DNA from: Lindgomyces ingoldianus
Taxonomy: Eukaryota > Ascomycota > Dothideomycetes > Pleosporales > Lindgomycetaceae
Assembly (NCBI RefSeq): GCF_010093535.1
Contig: NW_022985228.1
Span: 1 to 64,000 of the forward strand
Direction of reading: 5' to 3'
DNA length: 64,000 nt
Numbering within the stretch: position 1 is the stretch's first letter; each line of letters starts with the position of its first letter. The position numbers and the translations under genes are program-made. The notes under the pieces are model-generated. The model was given only the letters and a program-made list of their open reading frames with translations. It ran no database searches and was not told the DNA's origin. This document shows positions 21,845 through 33,567 of this stretch, piece by piece.

Positions 21845-23530
21845 ATGGCGTACTACAAGGACCTCTTTCGAGAATGGGCAGCCCACCAGGCGCTGCGTCG
21901 CCCGTCGACGAAGCAGAGCGAGCCGGCCTTCTACCGCCGGCTGGAGCAGGCTCTAGATGTCCACCGTGAGAATGGCAACCTCGCCATCCTCAAGCCGCGC
22001 TGGGACGACAGCGTCATCGACTTCACCTCGAGCGACTTTCTGTCGCTCAGCCGCTCGGGCCGCATCCGCAACGCCTTCCTGCAGGAGCTTGCCAGCCTGG
22101 GCAACGACTGGCGTCTCAGTGCCTCGGGATCCCGCACCCAGTACGGCAACTATGACTATCTGCGACAAGTCGAGGCCGAGATAGCCGCGTTCCATGGCGC
22201 CGAGACGGCCTGGGTATGCCACTCAGGCTTCTTCGCCAACATCAGTGTGCTCGAGGCCGTGGCGCTGCCGGGCGACGCAATTGTGTGGGATGAGCTGTCC
22301 CACGCAAGCACCGTCGTTGGCCTTCGAGTCACCGTGGCCGCGCACAAGCTTCCGTTCCAGCACAACAATCCAGACGCTTTGCGCGAAGTCCTGACCCGTC
22401 TCAAGACCGAAGACCCCGCTTTTGCAAGGGGTGACAGGTCGGTGTTGATCTGTGTCGAGTCCATCTACAGCATGGAGGGCGACATGTGCCCGCTCAGAGA
22501 GATGGTGGCGGTTGCCAAAGACATGTTCCCGACCGGAAATGCCCAGTTTGTCATTGATGAAGCCCACAGTAATGGGATCATAGGCCCGAATGGCGCCGGT
22601 TTGGTGCGCATGCAGTTTTGCTCCGGTCGTCTCTGATAGCTAATTCTTTGCCTTCAGGTTCAGGTGCTCGGGTTGGAGAAGGACATTGCTATACGTGTCC
22701 ACATGTGCAGCAAAGCTTTGGCTTCGACGGGTGGCGTGATCCTTTGCAACAAGACAGTGCGCGCTGCTCTCACCCAATTCTCCCGATGTTTAACATATAG
22801 TGGCGCACCTTCTGTTCCCATGGTCGCCTCTATTCGGGCTGCTTATCAGATGCTAGGTAGTGGTCAGGCAGCAAATGTACGTGCGTTTTTTTTACCCCAG
22901 TGTCTCATGAACCTGTGACTAACATGTAGGTTCATTCCAGGAGCAAGCCCAGCTCCAAGCCAATGTGAAGTACTTTTTCCAGGCGCTACTAGAAGACCCT
23001 GACTGGGAAGAGGCCTTGGATGAAGGCCTCTTATCCGTTCCGCTCGCAGAAGAATGGGAGGAACGCTCTGTCCAGTCGCACGTCATACCCATCAAAGTAC
23101 GCCCCGGGCACGAGTCCTCTCTGTTCGTACATCTGCTAATCGCCAACATCAACGCGTATCCCATCTCTTGTACGTAACCCAGTGGTACAATATGCCCACA
23201 CTTCTCTTTTGTGAGATGCAACTCGGTTGCCTGTTCGTTTGGCATCTACATGGCATTTTTGAGCTTTCTGCAACCTCTGTCTCTTTTCCCTCTCGGAAGA
23301 GCCATACTGACCTTCTACCGCTCCCTTCAGACCCGACCGTACCCAGAGGAACAGCCCTGATTCGACTTGTATTCCATGCGCATAACACGAGGGCTGAGAT
23401 TGATTACTTGCTCAAGACCATAGGGGCCTGGGTCGTCGAAATGCTATCTATTGAGCGTGGCGAGTCGAGCAATACAGTTCCCGCTGCTCAGCGTCAATTC
23501 CTGGCTTTGCAGGCGAATGGCTGGAAGTAA
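21845..23530 (+). CDS. PLP-dependent alpha-oxoamine synthase (serine palmitoyltransferase/KBL-like)
   Basis: Four exons: 21845-22603, 22658-22876, 22941-23169 and 23331-23530 (introns 54, 64 and 161 bp, GT-AG), giving 468 residues. The start is taken at GCCATGG; an in-frame ATG at 21797 is a second candidate. Hallmarks: GSR...GNYD near 95-104, DELSHAS with His153, DEAHS with the cofactor Asp238 and His241, and the PLP Schiff-base lysine Lys272 in MCSKAL. The C-terminal exon has PTVPRG and IRLVFHAHNT, as in Fum8-type and LCB2-type enzymes. The family performs decarboxylative Claisen condensation of an amino acid with an acyl thioester, yielding an alpha-aminoketone. Because the divergent PKS lacks a release domain, this enzyme probably takes the chain from the ACP. 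No membrane anchor is evident at the N terminus. Its stop codon is 203 bp from a retrotransposon. Confidence 0.9.
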
Positions 23531-23733
23531 CCTGTTCTCTGTTGGTTCATGGAGTATCCACTTCATACAACGCGTCCAACCAAACGTAGACCGTAACGTA
23601 TAGGACAAAATAGGCTCGTAACTTCTCAAATTATTACTACGTTCGTACTCTAACTATGAAGGAGTTAGCTATTACTGTTCGTAAACGTAACGGTTCACTT
23701 TACCTCTACTTTTTAACTTTTCGGCTCAGATTA
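23531..23733 (-). mobile_element. Probable 3' end of hAT relic, next to cluster
   Basis: The sequence between the oxoamine synthase stop and retrotransposon A1. Read on the minus strand it continues directly from the hAT transposase 3' end at 30932 once A1 and one copy of its GATTA target duplication are removed. It is rich in CGTAAC-type words shared with the 30930-30960 side. The outer inverted repeat of the hAT element could not be located, so the left boundary with the cluster is uncertain. Confidence 0.4.
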
Positions 23734-24023
23734 TGTAACGATTCTACGAATCGTTCCATCTCGGGTCGCTCGGATCCTATCCGAAGGGTCCCCGTATCGG
23801 CCCCAACCATGACTCGACCTAGTCCCCCGCAGTTGCCCCTATTCCCTCATGTATTTAGTCGCACCTTGCCCCTGTAGCTAGCTCAGTAGTTTTCTAATAT
23901 CCTACGTACAAGGCCTATAGGTGTTATTAGTATTCCTAGGTCTCTAAGTCCCTACGCACTCCTATATGCCTCTAAGTGGATTTATACTGCATTTAGACCT
24001 ATTGTCTTGCCTGCGCTGTTACA
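23734..24023 (+). repeat. A1 5' LTR (290 bp)
   Basis: Starts TGTAACGATT and ends GCTGTTACA. The first roughly 150 bp keep CG and CA dinucleotides (CTCGGGTCGCTCGGATCC), while the part from about 23880 on is converted to TA-rich sequence. Confidence 0.9.
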
Positions 24024-24402
24024 TTATATTCAAAAACTTACTTTTACTAGTAACAGCTTTATTAATAATATTACATTAATTATTTATTTAACTACATTTA
24101 ACTCTAAAAAGTGTCTAATTTAGTTTAGGTTATAATTTTTTACACACTATTACATTAAATTATTTAGTTAGTATAAATAAGATTTTAGAGACTTTTTATT
24201 AACTAAAGCTTTTAAGTTTAGAACTTTCTATCTCTTATAATTAAAATTACTTTTAAAAAAGTTATAAAAAGTGCGCTAAAGTAAAAACTTAAAAACTACT
24301 AATAACTTATTAAAATTAAGAATAACTACTAATGCTTAACTTTTAACTACTATTAGATCTTATTATAAAGACTACAACTTATTCTAGCTGCAGCTAAGGC
24401 AA

Positions 24403-27400
24403 GATGCTTACTTTTAAAACTAAATAACTACTAACCTTAATAGCTAAACTCTTTTTTATAGGACTTAAAGCTAAAAACTTACTAAATTTAGAGTTAAACT
24501 CTAGTAGTATAGCTTTTAAAAACTAAGTTGCTTAATTAAAAGCATAAATTAAATAGCTAACTAAATTAAAAACTATTAGTCCTAATTAACTCTTACTAAC
24601 TACTAAATTACTTATAATAATGCCTTAAATTACTTTTACTACTCTAATAGCAAGAGACCTTTTAGGCACTTTTAAGCTTTTTTAAAGCTACCTTACTAAA
24701 CGCACGCCTAAAATTAAGAACTTTATAAATAGTAAAGAACCTACATTTAAATAATAGTAAGTCTTTATTATAAATAGACTTAACATTAATGTAGATTACT
24801 ATTAGAGTAAGCGTGCACGCATAGCGCTAGTATAGGGACACACTGCTGGTATCGCAAAGAAATACCTAGAGTCTAGATACCTAGCTAAATTAGATTACTT
24901 TTAGTTTAAAAATATAAAAAAAATAATTAAGCTTTTATAAACTTACTTTATTACTAGTAATAAAGATATAAAGGCGTAATAAGTGTTTTAAACTTTAAAA
25001 ATAAGTAAAGAAAAAGTGTTCTTTACTTTTAAAGCTTACTTTATTAGTGCTACTATTAAAAAGTTTATATTAAAAGTAAAATAGTTTTTTTACTTATAAA
25101 AAAAAATACTACCTAGCTTAAGAGTACTAAACTTAGGTTTTAAGTACACTTAAAAGAGCTTTTTTAAAACTATAGTAGCCTACCTAACAGCTTATAACAT
25201 AGAAAGAAAGAATACTTTTACTATTTTAAAGTAAACTATTAATCTTACCTAACAGTCTACTATTAGACCTAGTATAAATTAGTCTTAGAAAGTTTCTAGT
25301 AATACATCTAAGGCAGTATACTATTCTAGTGCACTCTAACCTGCACCTCTGTTAGTACTCTAGTTTACCTTAATTACTTATAGACAATCTAGCTAAACAC
25401 TTGCCCTAGAAAGACAGACAACTTCTAGTAACTATTATAATTATAGAAAACTAAAACATTTTACTAGCAACTACCTTATTCTTAGAGTATAAAAAATAAA
25501 GGTAGAGTAGTAAGATTCTAAAAAAGAATTTATAAATATAAATAATTTTAATTTAGATGCCTTTTAAATAGAAAATAGTAACACCTAAAAAAACCTTTTA
25601 TTTTAGGCTTAAGTAAGTATAATCTATTAAACATTAATTTATTACACTTATTTAGAGAAAAACACTTCTAAGTCTCTACTATTTTATATTTAAAAAGCAT
25701 TAAAGTCTATTTAAATTCTTTAGTTAATACTAGCGCTTATAGTTTTTTATTTATTAACTTACTAACTACTAAGTTATTATTTTAATGCCTTTATGTCCCT
25801 ATCTAACACTTACTATTTAAAGTTATAGTTAAGGGCTTTTAAGATTAAATTTAAGTCCCTATTTACTAGTATATCTGCCTGCATATGCAAATTAATAGAA
25901 AAAGTATCTAAAACTACCTCTTTGTTATTATAAACCTTAGCTTCTAAAATTACATTATTAGTATTAAATAGTTATGTTATTTTAAACTCTATTTAGATAT
26001 AAAAAAAATTAGATTATATAGCCTAGTAAATATCTGCCTACTTATAAACCTTTGCTACTCTTACTTATGCAATTAACCTAGCCTGCGTGTAATAAAAAAG
26101 TAAAGCTAGATATTAAATAATGCAACACACTATAAGAAAAAAACTAATTTTAGTAGTTATACAGCTTAATAATTTACTGCATTAAGAGTTTGCTAAGGCT
26201 ACTAAAATTATACAGATTTTCTATTATCTATAGTCTAAAGACACTTAAATTGTTCTTCTGCCTATTTATTAAGAAGTCTAGAATAAGTCTAAAGAAAGTC
26301 TATTTAGCTACTATTACCTTAATTTTAGCAAATGCTTTTTATTTTAATATAAAAAAAAATTAGTTTTTTTTAACTTTTATTTATAAAATTAAGCAGTTAA
26401 TTAAAGATAAGTAAGCCTTATAGTTAAACACTAAACATAAAACTAAAGCATTAGTAAACCTCTAATTACCCTCTAAATACTATTAGTACTAAAATGTATT
26501 TAGCTACACAGCAGCTTACTAGCTACTAGTACATTGTCTATATAACTACAAGATTGTTCTTACAGAGCCTCTTCTTAACAGTTATAGTCTGTTATACAAA
26601 CAGAACTTTAAGAAGCTAGAGGTAATAAAGAAATATGTTATAAATAATTTAAAATATAGCTTTATTAAGTAGAGTTAAAGCCCTTTTACATTTTCTATTT
26701 TTTATGTATAGAAACTAAATAGTAACTTATGTATCTATGTTAATTACTATAAACTTAACACTCTTACCTATAAGAATGTGTATCTAATACTATGTATAAA
26801 TAAACTCTTGTTAAGACTTACTAAGGTAGTAATTTTTACTAAGTTTAATATTTGCATAGCTTTTAATAAGATTAGAATAGATTTAAGCTTTAAAAAGTGT
26901 ACTACCTTTTAGACATAATATAAAACCTATAAGTGTAAAGTTTTGCCTTTTAGATTATGTAATAGTCTAGTAACTTACTAGCGCTATATAAATAATGTAT
27001 TAATTAACTATTTAGATAATTTCTATATTACTTATCTTAATAATATTTTTATTTACTCTAAAGATAAAGCAACTTATATTCTCTATGTTAAAAAAGTTTT
27101 AAAAAGGCTTTAGTAAGCAGGATTATAAGTAGAGATTAAAAAAAGTAAATTTTATGTTACTTAAATAAGGTATCTTAGCTATATACTTTTAAACAAAGAA
27201 CTAGAGGTTAACCTAAAAAAAGTAGAGGTGCTACATAACTAGCAGGCGCTTACTACTATAACAGGTGTGAAATCTTTTCTAAGCTTTACTAGATTCTATT
27301 AGCAATTTGTTTTAAAATTCTTTTATATAGTAAAACTAATTATTACACTTTAAAGCCTTACTACTTTTTTTATATAGACTTTAGAGTGTAACATAGCTTT

Positions 27401-29590
27401 TAAAAAGCTAAAGTTTGCGCTACTAAGTATACCTATGCTTTACTATTTTAACCTTATGTTATAAACTAAAATTAAAACTAACACTTTTAATAAAGTAGTA
27501 GTAGGAGTTCTTTTTTAGCAATAAGCAGATAGAAATTAGTGCTCTATATTATTCTATAGCAAGGTCCTATCTAGTTTAGAGCTAAACTAGAAGATACATA
27601 ACAAAAAGCTATTTACAATTATTACTGCGTTTAAATAATAAAAGGCTAAGCTTACATCTATAGTAATAAGCACTTTAGTATATACTAATTATTGTTTATT
27701 AGAGTACTTTATAATAATAAAGGTGCTAAATACTTATTAAGTTTATTAAGCTAAAAAGTTAGCTTAGTATTACTTCTAAATTAAGTACACCTTTAGTAAA
27801 AACAACACTAGGGCAGACATTTTTAGTTATTGTAAACAAGATGTAGAAAATTTAAGAGCAGCTTAAACTAATAATAAGTTAAGAGTTTTACTAGAACTAC
27901 ACTAACTGCACCTCTAAATTAACTTTAAACTAGCCTAGTACTATATTACTTAAACAATAACTTAAGCAGCTATACTAAACATTATAGAAGAACTAGACTA
28001 GGTTATGTCTTTAGATTTTTTAAAATTAATTAACATATTACTTTAAAAGAATTAAGCTTTTTTTATGTAAAAGTAAAAACTTCTACTTTACTATTATTAG
28101 ATAGGAAATAGACTACTTCTTTATGCTAACTACTTATGTGTGCTAGCAGACTTATTACTATGTACCTAACTTATCTAAAAAGTCTACAACTAAGTATCCT
28201 TAGCACACCTAAGTGCTACTAAGACTTATTAGTTACTAGCCTAAAAGTACTACTAAAAGGGTATAGAAGCTACTTATAAATAATATGTATAAAATTACTT
28301 TCTCTGTTATAAGGCTTATTTAAAACAAACTTAAACCCTAGGCTTTATTTACTGTTTACTAATTCCTGCTTAACTAATGCAGCACTTGTGCATTAACTTT
28401 AACAAGTTCTCTAAAGACAAGTCTAAATATAATTAAATTATAGTTATAATTAATTACTTATTAAAATAAGCTATTTTTATCCCCTACTATAAAATAATTA
28501 ACGCTTAGAAAATAGCTGCTTTATTTATTTAATAAGTGTACTATTTTAGCTATATACCTAAAACTATTATTTCTAATTAAGAACTTTAGTTTATATCTAG
28601 TTTCTAGTCTAAATTCTATTAAATTTTAGGCGTAAAAGTTAAGCTTTTTACTGCTTATTATAAAGAAACAGATAGCTAAACAGAGATTATAAATAAGTAT
28701 ATTAATTAAAGACTAAAGCCTTTTATATCTTTTTACTAAAATAACTAGAGTTTCTTACTGCCTCTAATTAATTAGGCTTAGATAACTTTGCCTTATGCAA
28801 TAATTAAAATGTTTTTATATTAAGTCTTATATAGCTCTAAACTACATTAAAGCTAGGACTAGAAACATTCTACAGAACCTATTACAGCTATAGACAAGTT
28901 AAATTAGAAAGATGCCCTAGCATTAGCAACCTGCATGCATGCAGCCTAGGAGTTAGCTAAGACCTATATAGAAAAGGCCTAGGATTAGATGCAAACTGTA
29001 GTTAACTACTACTACTAGCTAGTTAACTAAAAGGTTAGCAACATAGTCTACCTAGACACTAAAAACCTAGCTGTTTAGAAACCTAGCTAAAAACTATCTA
29101 AATAATAAAAAGGCCTCTTTAAGGTACTTAAATAAGTTAGAAACTTATACTACCTAAAGCTACTTTTAAAGTTAAAGATACATAATGTTTTTGCACTAAA
29201 AGTGCTTTATAAAGACCTCTAAAATCCTCTTCTAAAATAAGAACCTCTAAAACCCCCTAGCATTGCTATTAATAAAGTAAAGAAGTAAGAAGTAAAAGAA
29301 ATACTTACTAGCAAGCTTTACTAAAAAACACTTAAGTACTAAGTAAAATAAGTAAGACACAACTTTAATCTAGTTTAGTATAAGGCTTTAAATTTTATAG
29401 GTTCTTCTTATAAACTAAAAGCCTTTTATAATAAGCATCTAAATTAGCTAGGACTTTTAAGGGCCTTACATAAGTAGATTAAGGCTTTTAAAGCTAGTGT
29501 AGAAGGCATAGATTACTTAGCAAACAATAAGGTATAAAAGTAAGAAGTAAATTTATAGTTATACATAATAGTATTATAACTTTATAGACA
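24403..29590 (+). pseudogene. A1 gag-pol relic
   Basis: The plus-strand frame begins near an ATG at 24404, at a position equivalent to the better-preserved gag start in copy A2, and runs to about 29590. The reverse transcriptase box is at 27033-27062: YLNNIFIYSK, where both catalytic aspartates of YxDD read Asn through G-to-A changes. RNase H and integrase stretches follow to about 29100. The end (about 29277-29500) has a chromodomain-like segment with KEILTSKLYQKTLKYQVK and GS.YKL. Dozens of in-frame stops at former Gln/Trp positions make it dead. Confidence 0.8.
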
Positions 29591-30636
29591 TTGCGCTAGA
29601 GAGGTCTAATAGCAAGCTATTAGACACCTTTAAACTCTCTTTTACCTTTTTCTCTACTCTTTTTTCTTTTCTTTCTTCTCTTCTCTCTCCCCTTTAGACT
29701 CTTTTTAAACCCCTTTTACTTTATCCTTTGCTGCCTAAGAGCGCTGCAATGTCTGCTTAAAAGTTAGACACTAAAGCTTTTAGAGCTAAAACCTAACAAA
29801 GCAGCTTAGTGTTTTAGTAGAATAAGGCTACCTAGACACTAGCTGTAGAAAGACTAGCTTTCTAACTCTTTATAACCTACACTACTTATGCTAGGTTCTA
29901 AGTAAACTCTAAAACAGCTTTAAAAGCCCCCTCTTTGTTCTTTTTACTTTTTATGTTTTAGGCTGCTGCCTATAGCTTAAGATAGCTCTAAAGGACTAGA
30001 AATTTCTCTTTGTAATATAAAAGAACCTACGCGCACGTTAGTAAACTATACCCTAGCTATATTAAACTATATTTATATAAAGTTATATTTTTTATTATGT
30101 AAGGTGTAATACTTGCATTTCTTTAATTTAAAAGACTAAAAAGAGAACTTAACCTAAAAGCTATAAGCTAAGGCGTAGGCAGCCTAAAGGCAGATAACTT
30201 AAAACGCCTCTAAAGAGGCTCTAAAAGGGGGGCAAAGCAGCATAGTAAATTTCTTTAATACTATAATTAGTTAGCAGACTAAGCTATAAGATGTTAGGTG
30301 CATAATAATACTTATAAAGTAGAGAATTAGATAATAGCTAAAAAAGAAACTAATAAAATTAACTAAACTATATAAGTAAGGTAAGCAAATACTTATTACT
30401 ATAAATAATAAATTTACTATATTAATAATAACTACACTGCTAGTTACTACTAAACAAAAACATTAAAATAAAGGCATTATATTAGTATTAGGTTTTTAGT
30501 CTATTTTCTTAGTAATAGAAAATTTTAGTTAAGATAGTTATACTTATTATATTTTATTTAAATTAGTTTTAAAGTATTTTTAAATACTTTTTAAACACTG
30601 CAGATAGGGACTATTAGCTTATAAAAAAAGAAGTAG
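29591..30636 (+). other. A1 3' non-coding region
   Basis: About 1 kb between the pol relic and the 3' LTR. It contains a long pyrimidine tract (29630-29705, mostly CT). The segment 30385-30600 is homologous in reverse complement to 44010-44219, which identifies the latter as part of element A3. No gene is seen. Confidence 0.6.
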
Positions 30637-30926
30637 TGTAATAATTCTATAAATTATTTTATCTTAGGTTGCTTAGATCCTATCTAAAGGGTCCCTGTAT
30701 TAGCCCTAACTATAACTTAACCTAGTCCCCTGCAGTTGCCTCTATTTCCTTATGTATTTAGTCGCACCTTGCCTCTGTAGCTAGCTTAGTAGTTTTCTGA
30801 TATCCTACGTATAAGACCTATAGGTGTCATTAGTATTCCTAGGTCTCTGAGTCCCCACGCACTCCTATATGCCTCTGAGTGGATTCATACCGCATTCGGA
30901 CCCATTGTCTTGCCTGCGCCGTTACA
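30637..30926 (+). repeat. A1 3' LTR (290 bp)
   Basis: Mirror image of the 5' LTR in mutation pattern: the inner half (30637-30780) is RIP-mutated and the outer half (GAGTCCCCACGCACTCC onward) is nearly intact. Ends GCCGTTACA, followed by the GATTA duplication. Confidence 0.9.
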
Positions 30927-30931
30927 GATTA

Positions 30932-31613
30932 CGTCGTAACGGTTGGAGTAGTAGAAGAGGGCTGCTTCTTGATGAGGTTTGTAACGTCAATCAGCTCACT
31001 CTGTACAACCTGCTGACGGAGCCAATTCTTCTAGAGTTAAAGCGCCTCAATCGTTACCCTAGAGAGAGAATTCCTATTAATTGTAACAGTCCTCCTGCCT
31101 CTAGAGAAGGCTCGCTCGTAGTCGCAGCTTGTACAGGGTATACTAAGGAAATCAATCGCGATTTTAAACAGTGTTAAGTAATCCTTTTTTCTAACCTTAA
31201 GCCACTACTCTAGAGGACTAGCGTATAAAGGACTGTTGGATTTAGCGTCTCTAAGGTCCCTCTCCTAGCTGTTGTAGTATTGTTATAACTCTGTTGTTTT
31301 TAAGCTCTCTTAACGCTTTTTATGCTAGTAAGTAGTAACGTGTTAACCTTAAGAACCTTCTTATAACAGGCATTATAGATTAAGGTTGCCGGTTGTTTAC
31401 AGCAAGTAGGAGTCTCTAAATTAAGAGCCTCTTCTTCCTTAGCGTTAAGGTAGCGTTAAAATACTACCTTTATTAAAACCTTAGCTTTCTTATGCTAATT
31501 AGAGTGTTTTTGCTAGTAGTTCTTAAACTAAATTAATTAGAGTTAAGGGTTAAGAATAGTAGCAGTTATGTAGTAGGAAACAAGCAGCTTAATAACTATT
31601 TTCTCCTAGTAAG
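30932..31613 (-). pseudogene. hAT-family transposase C-terminal relic
   Basis: The minus-strand frame shows the hAT dimerisation (hATC) region: LEWW-type segment (Trp now TAG), then a block around 31160-31035 containing IDFLSIPCTSCDYERAFSR and ending LSRVTIEAL. The last residues reach a TAA near 30936. The 30930-31170 part is little mutated, while 31200-31613 is full of stops. The element is interrupted by A1 on its 3' side (remainder at 23531-23733) and by A3 on its 5' side (GTAAG at 31609-31613). It is the oldest recognisable layer of the stack. Confidence 0.72.
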
Positions 31614-31693
31614 TGTAACAGCACAGGCAAGACAATAGGTCTGAATGCGGTAGGAATCCACTTAGAGGCATATGGGAGTGCGTGGGGACTTAG

Positions 31694-33219
31694 TGTAACA
31701 GCACAGGCAAGACAATAGGTCCGAATGCAGTGGGAATCCACTCAGAGGCATATAGGAGTGCGTGGGGACTTAGAACCTAGGAATGCTATTAACACCTATA
31801 GGCCTTGTATAAAAGGATATTAGAAAACTACTAAGCTAGCTACAGAGGCGAGGTGCAACTAAATACATAAGGGAATAGAAGTAACAGTAGAGGTTAGAGC
31901 TAGGTTAGGGTTAGGGCTAATACAGGAGCCTTCTAGAGGTTCTAGGACACCTAAGATAGAACAATTTATAAGAATTATTACACTACCCCCCCCTCTGTAG
32001 ACTAATAGTCTCTATTAGTAGTAGTTATAGTATAAAGTATTGCTGTTATGTCCTCTGCATTCTTAAACTAAAACTAGTCTAATTTAGCTAGGTGTCCTTG
32101 CTAAGTATTCCCTTGCACTGCTAGCAGTGTTCTCTACACTCAACGCTATGCGCGCCTGTTCTAATAGTAATCTATATAGATGTCTAGCCTGTTAATAATT
32201 AAGACTTGCTTTTTATTCCTTGCTATCTATGTAGTTATTAATTTTAGTTATGCGTTTAGTGTAGTAACATTTAGACGTTGTTAGAGGTGCCTTAAAAGTC
32301 TCTTGCTATAGGGTAGCAGTAGTGATTTAAGGCATTATTAGAGGTAATTTAGTAGTTAGTAGGGGTTAATTAGAACTAATAGTTTTTAATCTAGTTAGCT
32401 GTTTAATTTATGCCTTTAATTAAGCAACTTAGTTTTTAAAAGCTATGTTGCTAGGGTTTAACTTTAAATCTAGTAGGTTTTTAGCTTTAGGTTCTATAAA
32501 AGAGGGTTTAGCTATTAAGGTTAGTAGTTGTTTAGCTTTAGTAGCAGGCATCTTGCCTTAGCTGCGGCTAGAGCGTGTTGCAAGCTTTGTACTAAGGTCT
32601 AAAAGTAGTTAAGAGTTAGGCATTAGTAGTTATCTCTAATTCTAATAGGTTATTAGTAGTTTCTAGGTTTCTACTTTAGCGCACTCTTTGCAACTTTTCT
32701 AAAGGCAATCTTAATTATAAGAGATAAGAAGTTTTAAACCTAAAGGCTTTAGTTAACAAAAGGTCTCTAAGATCCTGTCTGTAATTACTAGATAATATAA
32801 TATAATAGTGTGTAAGAACTATAACCTAAACTAAATTAGACACTTTTTAGAGTTAGGTGTAGTTAAATAAATAATTAATGTAATATTATTAATAAAGCTG
32901 TTACTAGTAAAAGTAAGTTTTCTAATATAATGTAACAGCACAGGCAAGATAATAGGTCTAAATGCAGTAGGAATCTACTTAGAGGCATATAGAAGTGCGT
33001 AGGGACTTAGAACCTAGGAATGCTATTAACACCTATAGGCCTTGTACAAAAGGATATTAGAAAACTACTAAGCTAGCTATAGAGGTGAGGTGCGACTAAA
33101 TACATGAGGGAATAGGGGTAACAGCAGGGGTCGGGGCCAGGTCGGGGTCGGGGCCGATACAGGGGCCTTCCGGAGGTTCCGGGACGCCTGAGATGGAACG
33201 ATTCATGAGAATCGTTACA
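31694..33219 (-). mobile_element. A2: internally deleted, non-autonomous A-family retrotransposon
   Basis: 1526 bp in reverse orientation: LTRs 31694-31982 (3') and 32931-33219 (5'), both 289 bp, flanked by CTTAG (31689-31693 and 33220-33224). The 948-bp interior, read in reverse, matches the first roughly 900 bp of A1 interior, including a gag start (MPATKAK-like, near 32545). It then jumps straight to a polypurine tract (CAGAGGGGGGGGTAG, minus strand, next to 31983) and the 3' LTR. Most of gag and all of pol are missing. The outer LTR edges are clean and the inner parts RIP-mutated. Confidence 0.88.
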
Positions 33220-33363
33220 CTTAGAACCTAGGAATGCCATTAACACCTATAGGCCTTGTACAAAGGATATTAGAAAACTACTAAGCTAGCTAAGAGAAGA
33301 AGTACAACTAAACACATAGGTAAATAAGAGTAACTACAGAGGACAAGGTTAAGTTATACTTAG

Positions 33364-33567
33364 TGTCACGGTCGGCATGCTTAAGCTACAAGCAAGAGGT
33401 GGTGTAACTCAACTAGATTAAACTAAGGAGCAGAGGAGCTGCTCTGCGAGTTTAAATATACATGTGTGCCCCCTGCCAAGGCGCTACTCGTAGCACTAGC
33501 GTGCTACTCGTTGCGCAAGCGAGGGAGCTGGTGCCGCAGAGCACGTGAGGCGGTACACGCCGTCACA
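33364..33567. mobile_element. Solo LTR E (204 bp)
   Basis: Begins TGTCACGGTCGGC, ends CGCCGTCACA, and is flanked by a perfect CTTAG duplication (33359-33363 and 33568-33572). It is GC-rich and almost free of RIP changes, so it is younger than its host LTR or escaped mutation. The TGTCACGGTC start and length resemble the 203-bp B-family LTR, but the body differs. A short palindrome-like run (CTACTCGTAGCACTAGCGTG) lies near 33484. Confidence 0.85.

Larger units (their letters stand above)
23734..30926 (+). mobile_element. LTR retrotransposon A1, Ty3/gypsy chromovirus, full length, RIP-mutated
   Basis: A 7193-bp element with 290-bp LTRs (23734-24023 and 30637-30926), each starting TGTAA and ending TTACA, and a perfect 5-bp target duplication GATTA (23729-23733 and 30927-30931). 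The interior is very AT-rich and its coding frame is riddled with TAG and TAA. Domain order RT, RNase H, integrase, chromodomain on the plus strand gives the Ty3/gypsy assignment. The LTR halves facing outward are nearly unmutated while the inward halves and interior are heavily mutated. It is inserted in the 3' region of a hAT relic. Confidence 0.93.

Noticed and set aside
22604..23330. Frameshifted or broken oxoamine synthase
   Set aside because: The apparent breaks are three GT-AG introns (54, 64, 161 bp) whose removal restores a continuous family sequence.
30869..31177. 102-aa plus-strand open frame
   Set aside because: It straddles the A1 LTR end, the GATTA duplication and the antisense strand of the hAT relic; a shadow frame, not a gene.
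31885..31925. TTAGGG-like telomeric repeats (GGTTAGGGTTAGGGCTAA)
   Set aside because: The homologous clean LTR at 33119-33165 reads GGTCGGGGTCGGGGCC; C-to-T and G-to-A RIP changes convert it to TTAGGG by chance. Not a telomere or interstitial telomeric tract.
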